From positions 1,103,542-1,167,541 of the forward strand of contig NZ_LMNI01000010.1 of NCBI RefSeq assembly GCF_001422925.1: 64,000 nucleotides of DNA, written 5' to 3'. How positions within the stretch are numbered: position 1 is the stretch's first letter; each line of letters opens with the position of its first letter. The position numbers and the translations under genes were made by a program. The notes under the pieces were generated by a model that ran no database searches, was not told where the DNA came from, and was given only the letters and a program-made list of their open reading frames with translations. Source of the stretch: Microbacterium sp. Leaf288. GTDB taxonomy: Bacteria; Actinomycetota; Actinomycetes; Actinomycetales; Microbacteriaceae. This document shows, one piece after another, positions 1-8,353 of the stretch.

Positions 1-1047
1 GAGGAGTCCGGCTTCCGTCATGAGCTCGATGACCGCGGGCCCGTTGAGCGTGGACGGGTCGATCACGGGTGCGTCGAGCTCGGCGAGCGGGGGCAGCTCG
101 GGCTTGGCCGGGACGTCAGAGGCGACGGGATACTCGAAGCTGTAGCCCTCGCCGAGGATCTTCTGCCCCTGCTCCCCCGCGATGAACGCGAGGAACTGCT
201 GCGCCTCGTCGGCGTGGGGGGCGTTCTTCAGCACGCCGCCGCCCGAGATGCTGACGAAGGCACCCGGATCCTGGTTGCCGAAGTAGTGCAGCTTCGTGTC
301 GGCGCTGTCTTCGGCTGCGGCGTCCTGGTCGCGGAACCAGTAGTAGTGGTAGATGATGCCCATCGGCACCTCGCCGGCGTTGACCGCCTTCATGGTGACG
401 ATGTTGTTGCGGTACTCGACCGCGTTCTCGGCCATGCCGTCCAGCCAGTCGCGTGCGCCGTCCTCACCCTGGGTCGCGAGCACGGCCGAGACGATGGCCT
501 GGAAGTCGGCCTTCGCAGGCGCGGCACCCCACTTGCCTTTCCACTGCGGGTCCGCGAGGTCCAGAAGGGATGCCGGGAGCTCGCCCTCCGAGATCAGCTC
601 GGGGTTGTAGACCAGCACGGTCGAGCGGGCGGCGATCCCCGTCCAGAGACCCGAGGCCGGACGGAACTGCTCGGGAACGAGGGCCAAGGTGGACTCGTCG
701 ACGGGGGCGAAGAGGTCCGCATCTTCGACGAGCGACATCGCCGGGGAGTTCTCGGTGAGGAACACGTCGGCCTTGGAGGCCTTCCCCTCCTGCACGAGCT
801 GATTGGCCAGCTCGCTGTCGTCGCCGTTGCGGAGCACGACATCGATGCCGGTCTCCGCCGTGAACGCGTCGGCCCATTCCTCGGTCAGCTGCTCGTGCTG
901 CGCGTTGTACACGACGAGGGCGTCCGGATCGGCGGCGTCCTCGCCCGCGGCTCCGCCGGCGCAGCCGGCCAGGGCGAGGCCCGCGACCACCACCGGTACG
1001 ACGAGGAAGTGGCGCAGGCGCGCGGAAGACGGGAGGCGTGAAGGCAT
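1..1047 (-). CDS. Iron(III) ABC transporter substrate-binding lipoprotein (FbpA/FutA-like), 3' end outside window
   Basis: This is probably the extracellular Fe(III)-binding component of an ABC importer. The translation from ATG 1047 gives a lipoprotein signal with a short Arg-containing head, a hydrophobic core and the lipobox LAGC (lipidated Cys29). It continues as a periplasmic-binding-protein fold with the phrases LVVYNAQHEQLTEEWADAF near the N terminus and YHYYWFRDQD further on; the clustered Tyr residues resemble the iron ligands of FbpA-type proteins. The frame is open through base 1, so the C terminus and probably the permease and ATPase genes lie outside the window. A GAGGGG ribosome site lies about 7 bases upstream of the start. 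An iron-box palindrome lies 24 bases upstream, which supports iron as substrate and repression when iron is plentiful. A related anion or thiamine binder is possible but fits the operator less well. Confidence 0.85.
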   Translation of the reverse strand, partial: MPSRLPSSARLRHFLVVPVVVAGLALAGCAGGAAGEDAADPDALVVYNAQHEQLTEEWADAFTAETGIDVVLRNGDDSELANQLVQEGKASKADVFLTENSPAMSLVEDADLFAPVDESTLALVPEQFRPASGLWTGIAARSTVLVYNPELISEGELPASLLDLADPQWKGKWGAAPAKADFQAIVSAVLATQGEDGARDWLDGMAENAVEYRNNIVTMKAVNAGEVPMGIIYHYYWFRDQDAAAEDSADTKLHYFGNQDPGAFVSISGGGVLKNAPHADEAQQFLAFIAGEQGQKILGEGYSFEYPVASDVPAKPELPPLAELDAPVIDPSTLNGPAVIELMTEAGLL

Positions 1048-1070
1048 GGGGAACCCCTCGGAAACAGACA

Positions 1071-1089
1071 GGTAAGGCTAGCCTAAAGC
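1071..1089. promoter_or_regulatory. DtxR/IdeR-type iron box
   Basis: The 19-base site ggtaaggctagcctaaagc contains the perfect palindrome AGGCTAGCCT (1075-1084) with A/T flanks. It closely follows the actinobacterial DtxR/IdeR/DmdR consensus (TTAGGTTAGCCTAACCTAA type). On the minus strand the box includes TAGGCT, which could serve as the -10 element, so repressor binding would occlude the promoter. It sits just upstream of the iron-binding lipoprotein gene; the other neighbour (eis) ends at 1140 and is not downstream of it. Confidence 0.8.
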
Positions 1090-1139
1090 ACTCGATCGCC
1101 GTGTTTCGTTCGGTTTCGCCACCTCCCCCGCCCGCTCGC

Positions 1140-2513
1140 TCAGTACCAGATGCTCAGGCGCGGCGCCGTGTGCCAGCCGAGCACGCGGGTCGCCTTGGCG
1201 AGCGCGTCCGCGGATGCCCCGGCCGAAGCATCCGTCACCGTCACACGTCCTGCCGCCGCCAGAGTCGCGAGCGAGACACCGCCGAGGTACGTGGCGGACA
1301 GCTCGGCGACGCCGAGAGCCACCGTCGGCGCATCGATCGATTCGCCGTCGCCCAGGATCCGCACGCGGGCGGCGCCGCGCCCATCGACCTCGAGCAGGTA
1401 ACGGCCGGAGGCGATGCCGAGCGAGTCCGAGACGTCGAGCACCAGCGTGCCGGAGCCGCCGTAGCGACGGGTCTCGAGCGCGGCGACGACGTCGATGATC
1501 CGCAGGTACTGGTGGTCGCGCACGCTGACCTTCGCCGCGCGCTGGTCCGCGATCATCCACAGCAGCGGCTCATCGACCGACAGCTCGCCCGCGTGCACCT
1601 CGGCCACGAGGTCGAGCTCGAGCAGGAACCGCCACAGCGCCGCGTACGCGTCGTCGGTCTCGGCCAGCAGGTAGTGGACCGAGACGGTCGCCTTCGTGAA
1701 GTCGTCGTGGTTCTCGCGGACCGCGTACACCGCGACTCCGCGCACCTCGCCCGCGGCGTCGGAGTACTGCACGGCGCGCTTCTCGGCGGTCTTCTCGGCG
1801 GCGGGGTTGGTGCCGGCGAACCCATCCCAGTGGCTCCCCGGCACGTCGATCTCGCCCGGGTGGCGGTGCCGCACCCGCTCGTGCAGGGCCGGCATCAGCT
1901 CGCGCACACGCTCGCGGCCGATGAAGTCGATCCGCCCGGCGGGCTGCGGGCCGATCCAGCCGGCGCGCTTGGTCTCGATCGTCCACGAGGCGCCCGCTGC
2001 TGCCGGCGCGAACCCGTACCGCCCGTACAGCGGCGACTCGCTCACCGTGAGCATCGCCATCGGGATGCCGGCCGCCTGGGCCGCTCGCAGTTCCCCCTCG
2101 AGCATCGCGCGGGCCACGCCCTTGCGCCGGTGCGTCGGTGCGACGGTGACGGCGGAGATCGCGCACGACGGGATCATCGCCTCGCCGGGCACCGTGAGCT
2201 CGCCGAGCCACGACGCGATGGTCGCGACGGGAGCGTCCATCGGCGACTCCGGGTCGAAGACGCCTGTGAGCCGCCGGTAGCCGCTGCGCTCGCGCGTCGC
2301 GGCGATCTGCTCCGCAGTGCGCTCCCCGTCCTGGAAGCCGCGCGCGACGGACTGGAGCCAGCCGACGTACTCGTCGCTGTCGACGGCGATGCGCCGGTAG
2401 TCCAGTCCGTTCGTCGCGAGCCGCCCGGCCGACTCCTCGTCGACCGGACCCGCGCGGAAGGCGGCGCGCTCGGTCTCGCCGATGCGGCCGTATGTCGAAA
2501 CGGACGTGCTCAT
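1140..2513 (-). CDS. eis: Eis-like GNAT N-acetyltransferase
   Basis: This is a 457-residue member of the Eis family, which transfers acetyl groups from acetyl-CoA to multiple amines (aminoglycosides, lysines). It has the family layout: an N-terminal GNAT domain with the acetyl-CoA loop RRKGVA (129-134) and the PLYGRYGF signature (161-168), a second GNAT-like domain, and a C-terminal sterol-carrier-like domain (from about 350) ending in an aromatic residue (Trp-Tyr). In M. tuberculosis Eis the C-terminal aromatic carboxylate takes part in catalysis, so the aromatic end is consistent with an active enzyme. The start ATG 2513 follows a strong GGAGAGGAAG site. The protein is about 50 residues longer than mycobacterial Eis. 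Substrate is unknown; regulation of other amines is as likely as drug resistance. Confidence 0.87.
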   Translation of the reverse strand: MSTSVSTYGRIGETERAAFRAGPVDEESAGRLATNGLDYRRIAVDSDEYVGWLQSVARGFQDGERTAEQIAATRERSGYRRLTGVFDPESPMDAPVATIASWLGELTVPGEAMIPSCAISAVTVAPTHRRKGVARAMLEGELRAAQAAGIPMAMLTVSESPLYGRYGFAPAAAGASWTIETKRAGWIGPQPAGRIDFIGRERVRELMPALHERVRHRHPGEIDVPGSHWDGFAGTNPAAEKTAEKRAVQYSDAAGEVRGVAVYAVRENHDDFTKATVSVHYLLAETDDAYAALWRFLLELDLVAEVHAGELSVDEPLLWMIADQRAAKVSVRDHQYLRIIDVVAALETRRYGGSGTLVLDVSDSLGIASGRYLLEVDGRGAARVRILGDGESIDAPTVALGVAELSATYLGGVSLATLAAAGRVTVTDASAGASADALAKATRVLGWHTAPRLSIWY

Positions 2514-2573
2514 TGTTCTTCCTCTCCGCGCCCGCGCGGGCTCAGGTGGGTGTGCGGCCGGTCGAGGGCCGGC

Positions 2574-3500
2574 TCAGGTGACCACGCGCGCGCCGGCGAC
2601 CGGACCGTGCACGTGGAGCGCCTCGTAGCCCGCGGCCGACAAGGTGATCTGCAGTTCGAGCGCCGACTCCGGGTCGACGGTCAGGAAAGCCAGCGTAGGG
2701 CCTGACCCCGACACCATTCCGGCCAGGGCGCCGGACTCCTCGCCGAGCTCGAGCACCTCGCGCAGCTCGGGGCGCAGCGACAGCGCAGCGATCTGCAGGT
2801 CGTTGCGCGTGTGCTCGGCGAGCGCGATGGGGTCCGCGGCGCGCAGCGCGTGGAGCACGCCGGGCGCGACCGCCGGCACCCGGGCACCCGCGTCGATGTC
2901 GGGCCGCGCACGCAGCTCGTCGAGGTGCGCGTAGACCTCGGGGGTGGACAGTCCGTCCTCCGACGGCACCACCACCCAGTCGAAGCGGCCCTTGGCGAGC
3001 GCCGGGCTCAGCTGGTCGCCGCGCCCGGTGCCGACGGCCGTCCCGCCCATCAGGGCGAAGGGCACGTCGGCGCCGAGCCGCGCCGCGAGCTTGTGCAGCT
3101 CGGCGGTGCCGAGCTCGGCCCCCCACAGCGCGTCGCACGCGACGAGGGCGGCCGCAGCATCCGCCGATCCTCCGCCCATGCCGCCCGCGACCGGCACGTG
3201 CTTCACGATGTCGAGGTGCACGCCGCCCGCATGGCCGATGCGCTGCGCGACGAGCCGCGCGGCGCGGACGGCCAGGTTGCGGTCGTCGGCGGGGACGCCG
3301 GTCACATCGACGGTGCCGGAGATCGACACGGTGAACTCGTCGGAAGGCGACGCCCACACATCCTCGTACAGCGACACCGCCTGGTACGCCGACGCGACGT
3401 CGTGGTACCCGTCGTCGTGCACGCCGCCGACCTCGAAGAAGAGGTTGAGCTTGCCCGGTGCCCGCACCCGGACGCCGTCCGCGGCGAGAGCCTGACTCAC
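2574..3500 (-). CDS. ispE: 4-diphosphocytidyl-2-C-methyl-D-erythritol kinase
   Basis: IspE phosphorylates CDP-methylerythritol in the cytosolic non-mevalonate isoprenoid pathway. The 308-residue product is a GHMP kinase: the N-terminal APGKLNL motif (Lys17), the glycine-rich ATP loop [10 protein letters not shown] (106-115), and the C-terminal MVSGSGPT motif. The start is taken as GTG 3500, because it forms a GTGA overlap with the stop of the upstream aldo/keto reductase and gives the usual IspE length. The open frame continues much further upstream but carries no homology there. Translation is therefore probably coupled to the reductase gene. In many actinobacteria ispE directly follows rsmA; here three genes separate them. 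Confidence 0.95.
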   Translation of the reverse strand: MSQALAADGVRVRAPGKLNLFFEVGGVHDDGYHDVASAYQAVSLYEDVWASPSDEFTVSISGTVDVTGVPADDRNLAVRAARLVAQRIGHAGGVHLDIVKHVPVAGGMGGGSADAAAALVACDALWGAELGTAELHKLAARLGADVPFALMGGTAVGTGRGDQLSPALAKGRFDWVVVPSEDGLSTPEVYAHLDELRARPDIDAGARVPAVAPGVLHALRAADPIALAEHTRNDLQIAALSLRPELREVLELGEESGALAGMVSGSGPTLAFLTVDPESALELQITLSAAGYEALHVHGPVAGARVVT

Positions 3501-4564
3501 CGGTTCGCCGATTCCGCCCAGAGGTCCACGTCGATGCCGTCCGACAGGGCGTCGATGCGCTCCTGCTCCTCGACCGTGAAGGCCGGCCCCTCGAGCGCCT
3601 TGAGGTTCTCGTCGAGCTGCGCGGGACGCGAGGCGCCGATGAGCGCGGACGCGACGACCGGGTCGCGCAGCACCCACTGGATCGACATCTGCGCGAGCGT
3701 CTGCCCGCGCTCCTTCGCGATGACGTCGAGCGACCGCAGCGTCGACAAGCCTCTCTCGCTCAGCGAGCCGTTCGGCAGCGACCCGCGCTGCTGCGCGCGC
3801 TCGGCCGAGCCGTCGCCGAGGTACTTGTCTGTCAGCAGCCCTTGCGCGAGCGGCGTGAATGCGATCGCGCCCATGCCCTCCTGCCTGAGTACCCCGGTCA
3901 GGCCGTCTTCGACCCAGCGGTTCAGGATCGAGTACGCCGGCTGGTGGATGACGAGCGGGGTGCCGAGCGAGCGGGCGACGGATGCTGCGACCGCCGTCCG
4001 CTCGGCGCTGTAGGACGAGATTCCGACGTAGAGCGCCTTGCCCTGCCGCACCAGGGTGTCGAGCGCGCCCACCGTCTCCTCGACCGGGACATCGGGATCG
4101 ACGCGGTGCGAGTAGAAGATGTCGACGTAGTCGATGCTCATGCGCTTCAGCGACTGCTCGGCGCTGGAGATGAGGTACTTGCGCGAGCCGCCATTGCCGT
4201 AGGGGCCGTGCCACATGTCGTAGCCGGCCTTCGACGAGATGATGAGCTCGTCGCGGTACGGCGCGAAGTCCTCGCGCATCATGCGCCCGAAGTTCGTCTC
4301 GGCGGTGCCGTAGGGCGGGCCGTAGTTGTTCGCCAGGTCGAAGTGCGTGATGCCGCGGTCGAACGCGTGGCGCAGCAGCGCCCTCTGGTTGTCGAACGGG
4401 ATGTTGTCGCCGAAGTTCCACCAGAGTCCGAGCGACACGGGCGGCAGCGTGAGCCCGGAGGTGCCGACCCGGCGGTAGTCCGCACCGGTGTACCGGTCGG
4501 CGTCGGCGGTGTAGGGGCGGTGGAGGTCTCCTCCACGGGACAGGTAGCGCGCGTCTTCGGTCAC
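3497..4564 (-). CDS. Aldo/keto reductase, YghZ/KCNAB-like
   Basis: This is a 355-residue NADPH-dependent aldo/keto reductase of the YghZ (L-glyceraldehyde-3-phosphate/methylglyoxal reductase) and voltage-channel beta-subunit group. The catalytic tetrad is visible: Asp and Tyr in HFDLANNYG, Lys in [14 protein letters not shown] and His in YSHRVD. The long GPPYGTAE and [13 protein letters not shown] segments are typical of YghZ. The ATG start at 4564 gives the N-terminal GGDLHRPY extension of this subgroup. The stop overlaps the GTG of ispE by four bases, so the two are likely one transcript, although no metabolic link is obvious. It is divergent from the Stealth gene across 174 bases. The natural carbonyl substrate is unknown. 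Confidence 0.9.
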   Translation of the reverse strand: MTEDARYLSRGGDLHRPYTADADRYTGADYRRVGTSGLTLPPVSLGLWWNFGDNIPFDNQRALLRHAFDRGITHFDLANNYGPPYGTAETNFGRMMREDFAPYRDELIISSKAGYDMWHGPYGNGGSRKYLISSAEQSLKRMSIDYVDIFYSHRVDPDVPVEETVGALDTLVRQGKALYVGISSYSAERTAVAASVARSLGTPLVIHQPAYSILNRWVEDGLTGVLRQEGMGAIAFTPLAQGLLTDKYLGDGSAERAQQRGSLPNGSLSERGLSTLRSLDVIAKERGQTLAQMSIQWVLRDPVVASALIGASRPAQLDENLKALEGPAFTVEEQERIDALSDGIDVDLWAESANR

Positions 4565-4738
4565 CGGTCCAGGCTAGCGAGGTCGGCCTGCTCGCGCAGG
4601 GAAGGATGGGAGACACATCGACCGGGCCCATGTCAAGGGCCTGGGTGCGAAACGTCGTCGTAACGGACGCTCCGTAGTGTCGAGACCCCGGGGGCGCGCA
4701 TCCGCGCCACCACCCGGGTCGACGAGAAGGAGGACCGC
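4565..4738. promoter_or_regulatory. Divergent promoter region between aldo/keto reductase and Stealth gene
   Basis: This 174-base non-coding gap must carry both outward promoters. I see the ribosome site GAGAAGGAGG (4724-4733) ahead of the Stealth start, and no convincing -35/-10 pair or strong inverted repeat. Confidence 0.4.
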
Positions 4739-6325
4739 ATGACGCTGCTGTCCGCATTGCCCCACGCGGCCGACCCCTGGAGCGTGCTCGTGGAGCGCGC
4801 CGACGTGGTCGTCGACCGCGGCATCCTGCATCTCGTTCACGACGATGTCGCGCCGCACGAGGCGCGCGATGCCGACCTGCTGCTGGTCGCCGCCGCACTC
4901 GACGACGCCGGCGTCGACACGCTCCTGATCCGACACGACCGCACCATCCCCGCGCTCGTGGTCGACGTCCGCGATCGCGAGGCCGCGACGGCGGCCCTGG
5001 CCGCGGTCTGCACACGCGAGCCGCTGTACGTCAAGTCCAAGGGCCGCGCGCCGCTTCTCGCCTGCGACGCCCCACCCGCTCCCGACGCGCCATCCGCGAT
5101 GCGCGTGTACCGCCCCCGCCTGAGCCGGTCCGGATCGTTGCGCTACGGGGCGGCACTCGGCGTGCACCTGGAGTTCTGGCGCTTCGGCGAGGAGACGGTC
5201 GAGGCTCCGCGCGACAACGCGCTCATCCGGAAGCAGACCCCGGTCGAGGATCTCGCCTATGAGACGGTCGAGCGCCACGGTCGCACGTGGCGCACCGTCG
5301 CCGGCATGTTCGCCGCCCAGCCGCTCGAGGTCACCGACGAGATCGACATCGTCTTCTCGTGGGTCGATGCCTCGTCGAGCGACTTCCGGCGACAGCGGGC
5401 GGCCCAGCTCTCCGAGTACGTGGTGGGCGAGGGCGATGACGGACCGGCGCGGTACCGGCACGTCGACGAACTCCGCTACGCGCTGCGCAGCGTCCACATG
5501 TACGCACCCTGGGTGCGGCGCATCTTCATCGCCACCGACTCCCCCGCCCCGGCGTGGCTGCTCGAGCACCCCAAGGTCACCATCGTGCGCAGCGAGGAGT
5601 TCTTCGCAGACCCGTCGGTGCTGCCGACGCACAACTCCCACGCGATCGAGGCGCAGCTGCATCGCATCCCGGGGCTCGCCGAGCACTTCCTCTACTCGAA
5701 CGACGACATGTTCTTCGGACGCGCCGTCGAGCCCGAGCTGTTCTTCACGCCGGGCGGGGTCACGAAGTTCGTCGAGTGCGAGGTGCGCATCGGCGCCGGC
5801 GAGCCCGCTCTCCACCGCAGCGGCCACGACAACGGCCTGCGCGTGAACCGCGCGCTCCTGCGGGAGCGGTTCGGCCGCACCATCGTCCGCGACCTCGAGC
5901 ACTGCGCGGCGCCACTGCGCCGCAGCGTCATGGCGGAGCTGGAGCAGACCTTCGCCGAGGACTTCGCCCGGACGGCGGCATCCCGATTCCGCTCCGCGAC
6001 CGACATCTCGGTCACCAACAGCCTGTACCACTACTACGCGCTGCTGACCGGACGCGCCATCGCCACGCGCGCCCCCCGCGTGCGCTACGCCCAGACGACG
6101 CTCGCGGCGGGCATGCGGCGCATGGAGCGGCTCGTCGAACGCTGCGACGCCGACATGTTCTGCCTCAACGACGGCGGCGAGGCCGAGGTGCCCGAAGAGA
6201 TCCGGGTACGCGCGCTCCGCAGCGCGCTCGAGCGCATGTTCCCCGTGCGGGCGCCGTGGGAGCGCGACGAGCTCAGCGCAGCACGGGAATCGGCTCGGTC
6301 GGCGCATCCCTCCGGGCGGCGATGA
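4739..6325 (+). CDS. Stealth-family sugar-phosphotransferase (CpsY-like)
   Basis: Stealth proteins transfer hexose-1-phosphates during capsule or cell-wall phosphoglycan synthesis and resemble GlcNAc-phosphotransferase. This 528-residue protein has the four conserved regions in order: CR1 DIVFSWVD (203-210), CR2 around [19 protein letters not shown] (about 240-270), CR3 with [16 protein letters not shown] and [11 protein letters not shown] (about 298-328), and CR4 near the C terminus. The first 195 residues are a variable N-terminal domain, as in M. tuberculosis CpsY (Rv0806c), which has about the same length. The ATG follows an excellent GAGAAGGAGG site. No other glycan-synthesis genes lie nearby, so it acts as an orphan here. 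Its 3' end overlaps the convergent phosphodiesterase gene by 53 bases. Confidence 0.9.
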   Translation: MTLLSALPHAADPWSVLVERADVVVDRGILHLVHDDVAPHEARDADLLLVAAALDDAGVDTLLIRHDRTIPALVVDVRDREAATAALAAVCTREPLYVKSKGRAPLLACDAPPAPDAPSAMRVYRPRLSRSGSLRYGAALGVHLEFWRFGEETVEAPRDNALIRKQTPVEDLAYETVERHGRTWRTVAGMFAAQPLEVTDEIDIVFSWVDASSSDFRRQRAAQLSEYVVGEGDDGPARYRHVDELRYALRSVHMYAPWVRRIFIATDSPAPAWLLEHPKVTIVRSEEFFADPSVLPTHNSHAIEAQLHRIPGLAEHFLYSNDDMFFGRAVEPELFFTPGGVTKFVECEVRIGAGEPALHRSGHDNGLRVNRALLRERFGRTIVRDLEHCAAPLRRSVMAELEQTFAEDFARTAASRFRSATDISVTNSLYHYYALLTGRAIATRAPRVRYAQTTLAAGMRRMERLVERCDADMFCLNDGGEAEVPEEIRVRALRSALERMFPVRAPWERDELSAARESARSAHPSGRR

Positions 6326-7193
6326 GCGGTGCCACCCCGGCCGACATGAGCCGGCGCGCCGCTTCGTCGGGGTCGATGTACTCGAGGGTGCGCGGCGCGT
6401 CTACCGGCACGACCGAGTGCACCACCGTGTCGTCGTACACGTGCACGATGCTGAACGCCTGCGCGCCGTCCTGAGGACGCGTACCGCCGACAGGCACCGT
6501 GAGGTCCTGCGCGTAGCAGGTCGACGACGCCACCGACACCGGGATGCCGGCGAACGTCGCGAAGGTCGAGTAGTGCAGGTGACCCGCGAGGATCGCACGC
6601 ACGTCAGTGCCGCGCAGGACCGCCGCGAGCCGCCGCTGGTCGCGCAGCTCGACGCTCGCGGCGAGCGGCAGCACGCTCGGCACGGGCGGGTGGTGCATGG
6701 CGAGGATCGTGCCGAGCGGCGCGGGCGTCACCAGCTCGTCGGCGAGCCACGCGAGCTGCTCGTCGCGCAGCTCGCCGTGGTGGTGGCCGGGCACGCTCGT
6801 GTCGAGCGTGATCACGCGCAGGCCGTCGAGCTCGTCGACGCGGTCGACGGGACGCGCATCGGATGCCTCGTCGTACAGCCCCGCGCGGAACGCCCCGCGC
6901 TCGTCGTGGTTGCCCATCACCCAGAGCACGCGCGTGCCGATGCGCTCGGCGAACGGCTCGACGAGCGCGCGCAGCGCAGCGTATGCGCCGGGCTCGCCGA
7001 GGTCGGCGAGGTCGCCGGTGACGACGATCGCGTCGGGGCGGATGCCGCTCGACTCGATCGTGCCGATCGTCTCGGTCAGCCGCGCGGTGCCGTCGATCGC
7101 GTCGAAGAGGTGCGGGGTCGCGGGCGCACGCAGGTGCGTGTCGCTCAGGTGCAGCAGGATGCGTTCGGGAGCCGGGTACTCGGCGGTGCGCAT
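6273..7193 (-). CDS. Class III cyclic-nucleotide phosphodiesterase / metallophosphoesterase (Rv0805/CpdA-like)
   Basis: This is a 306-residue calcineurin-like dinuclear metallophosphoesterase. All metal-ligand motifs are present: D-x-H in SDTHL (Asp18, His20), GD in [14 protein letters not shown], the His of AMHHPP, and GHLHY. Length and the C-terminal extension match M. tuberculosis Rv0805, which hydrolyses 2',3'- and 3',5'-cyclic nucleotides. The gene is convergent with the CpsY-like Stealth gene, which is also the arrangement of Rv0805 and Rv0806c. It probably has its own promoter in the 117-base gap to rsmA, since rsmA runs in the same direction just upstream. Cell-wall effects reported for Rv0805 make a functional link with Stealth plausible but unproven. 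Confidence 0.9.
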   Translation of the reverse strand: MRTAEYPAPERILLHLSDTHLRAPATPHLFDAIDGTARLTETIGTIESSGIRPDAIVVTGDLADLGEPGAYAALRALVEPFAERIGTRVLWVMGNHDERGAFRAGLYDEASDARPVDRVDELDGLRVITLDTSVPGHHHGELRDEQLAWLADELVTPAPLGTILAMHHPPVPSVLPLAASVELRDQRRLAAVLRGTDVRAILAGHLHYSTFATFAGIPVSVASSTCYAQDLTVPVGGTRPQDGAQAFSIVHVYDDTVVHSVVPVDAPRTLEYIDPDEAARRLMSAGVAPLIAARRDAPTEPIPVLR

Positions 7194-7302
7194 GTCAGAT
7201 CACTCCGGTCCGCCGGGAGGCGAGGTGCCGAGGAACCGGACGACGGACGCTCGAATGTTACCGGCATGTTTCGCACGGTTCCCGACGACGCGGTGAAGTT
7301 TC

Positions 7303-7315
7303 GCTGAATTTCAGC
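7303..7315. terminator. Short palindrome at the rsmA stop
   Basis: GCTGAATTTCAGC is a 13-base palindrome with 6-base arms and a 1-base centre. It overlaps the rsmA stop codon and lies upstream of the phosphodiesterase gene. It could form only a weak hairpin; a terminator or operator role is a guess. Confidence 0.25.
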
Positions 7316-8171
7316 TTTCCGAGATGCTTCCCGCGGCGACCGCGATGCGCACGTAGTCGTCGATCGAGAGCTCCTCGCCGCGCGCGGTCGGCGCGACGTC
7401 CGCACTCTCCAGAATCGCGGATGCTGCGGCCGCCGATCCGCCGAGCACGCCGGCCGTCGCCTGCCGGAGCATCTTGCGCCGCTGCTGGAACGCGGCATCC
7501 ACGATCGCGAAGGTCCGTCTGCGCAGCTCCTCATCGCCGCGCGGCTCGTCCGCGCGATGGAAGCCGACGAGCACGCTGTCGACGTTCGGCACAGGCCAGA
7601 AGACCTGGCGCGACACCGTGCCGGCAAGACGCCATGGCCCGTACCAGGCGGCCTTGACACTCGGCGCCCCGTACACCTTCGACCCGGGCGGGGCGGCGAG
7701 TCGCTCCCCCACCTCGGCCTGGACCATGACCACGCCGCGGTCGAGCGCCGGGAAGTGCTCGAGGAAGTGCAGCAGCACCGGCACGCTGACGTTGTACGGC
7801 AGGTTGGCGACGAGCACGGTCGGGTCGCCGGGCAGGTCGGTCACGCGAAGGGCATCGGCGTCGACGACCGTGAGCGCGCCGTCGGCGACCCCGTGCGCGG
7901 CGGCGGTGACAGGCAGCCGCTCGGCCAGCCGGTGGTCGATCTCCACCGCCGTGACGGATGCCCCGGCCTCGAGGATCGCGAGGGTGAGCGATCCGAGACC
8001 CGGTCCCACCTCGACGACGCGATCGCCCGGCTCGACCTCGGCGACGTGCACGATCTTGCGGACGGTGTTGGCGTCGACGACGAAGTTCTGCCCGAGTTTC
8101 TTGGTCGGCGTCACGTCGAGTTCGGCGGCCAGCGCGCGGATCTCGGCCGCACCGAGGAGTGTCACGGGCAT
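7311..8171 (-). CDS. rsmA: 16S rRNA (adenine1518/1519-N6)-dimethyltransferase
   Basis: RsmA (KsgA) dimethylates two adjacent adenosines in helix 45 of 16S rRNA late in 30S assembly. The 286-residue product has the N-terminal KKLGQNF signature (24-30), the SAM-binding [11 protein letters not shown] motif, the acidic EID that follows it, and the catalytic NLPYN motif. ATG 8171 is chosen over an in-frame TTG at 8201 because MPVTLLG begins at the usual distance from the conserved GQNF. In related actinobacteria rsmA lies between tatD (or rpf) and ispE; here tatD and ispE are separated from it by accessory genes. Confidence 0.95.
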   Translation of the reverse strand: MPVTLLGAAEIRALAAELDVTPTKKLGQNFVVDANTVRKIVHVAEVEPGDRVVEVGPGLGSLTLAILEAGASVTAVEIDHRLAERLPVTAAAHGVADGALTVVDADALRVTDLPGDPTVLVANLPYNVSVPVLLHFLEHFPALDRGVVMVQAEVGERLAAPPGSKVYGAPSVKAAWYGPWRLAGTVSRQVFWPVPNVDSVLVGFHRADEPRGDEELRRRTFAIVDAAFQQRRKMLRQATAGVLGGSAAAASAILESADVAPTARGEELSIDDYVRIAVAAGSISES

Positions 8172-8206
8172 GCGTTCACTGTACGGCGTGCGCGCACCCA
8201 ATCTCG

Positions 8207-8243
8207 GATCCGCAGGTGCGGATCACCGGCACGACACGCCGGT
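8207..8243. other. Two adjacent small hairpins in the rsmA/MFS divergent promoter gap
   Basis: GATCCGC-AGGT-GCGGATC (8207-8224) has a 7-bp stem, and ACCGGC-ACGACAC-GCCGGT (8225-8243) has a 6-bp stem directly after it. They lie in the 182-base gap between divergent rsmA and the sugar porter. They could be operators or chance GC palindromes. No convincing promoter boxes were seen. Confidence 0.3.
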
Positions 8244-8353
8244 TGCGGATGCCGCCACCCGGCGTTTCCTCTCACCGCTCCGCTCGTGCGGATCCGATCT
8301 TGCGCACGCGTGCCACCTGCCGTGGCGGCGACCCGGACGCTAGCGTGACCAGC

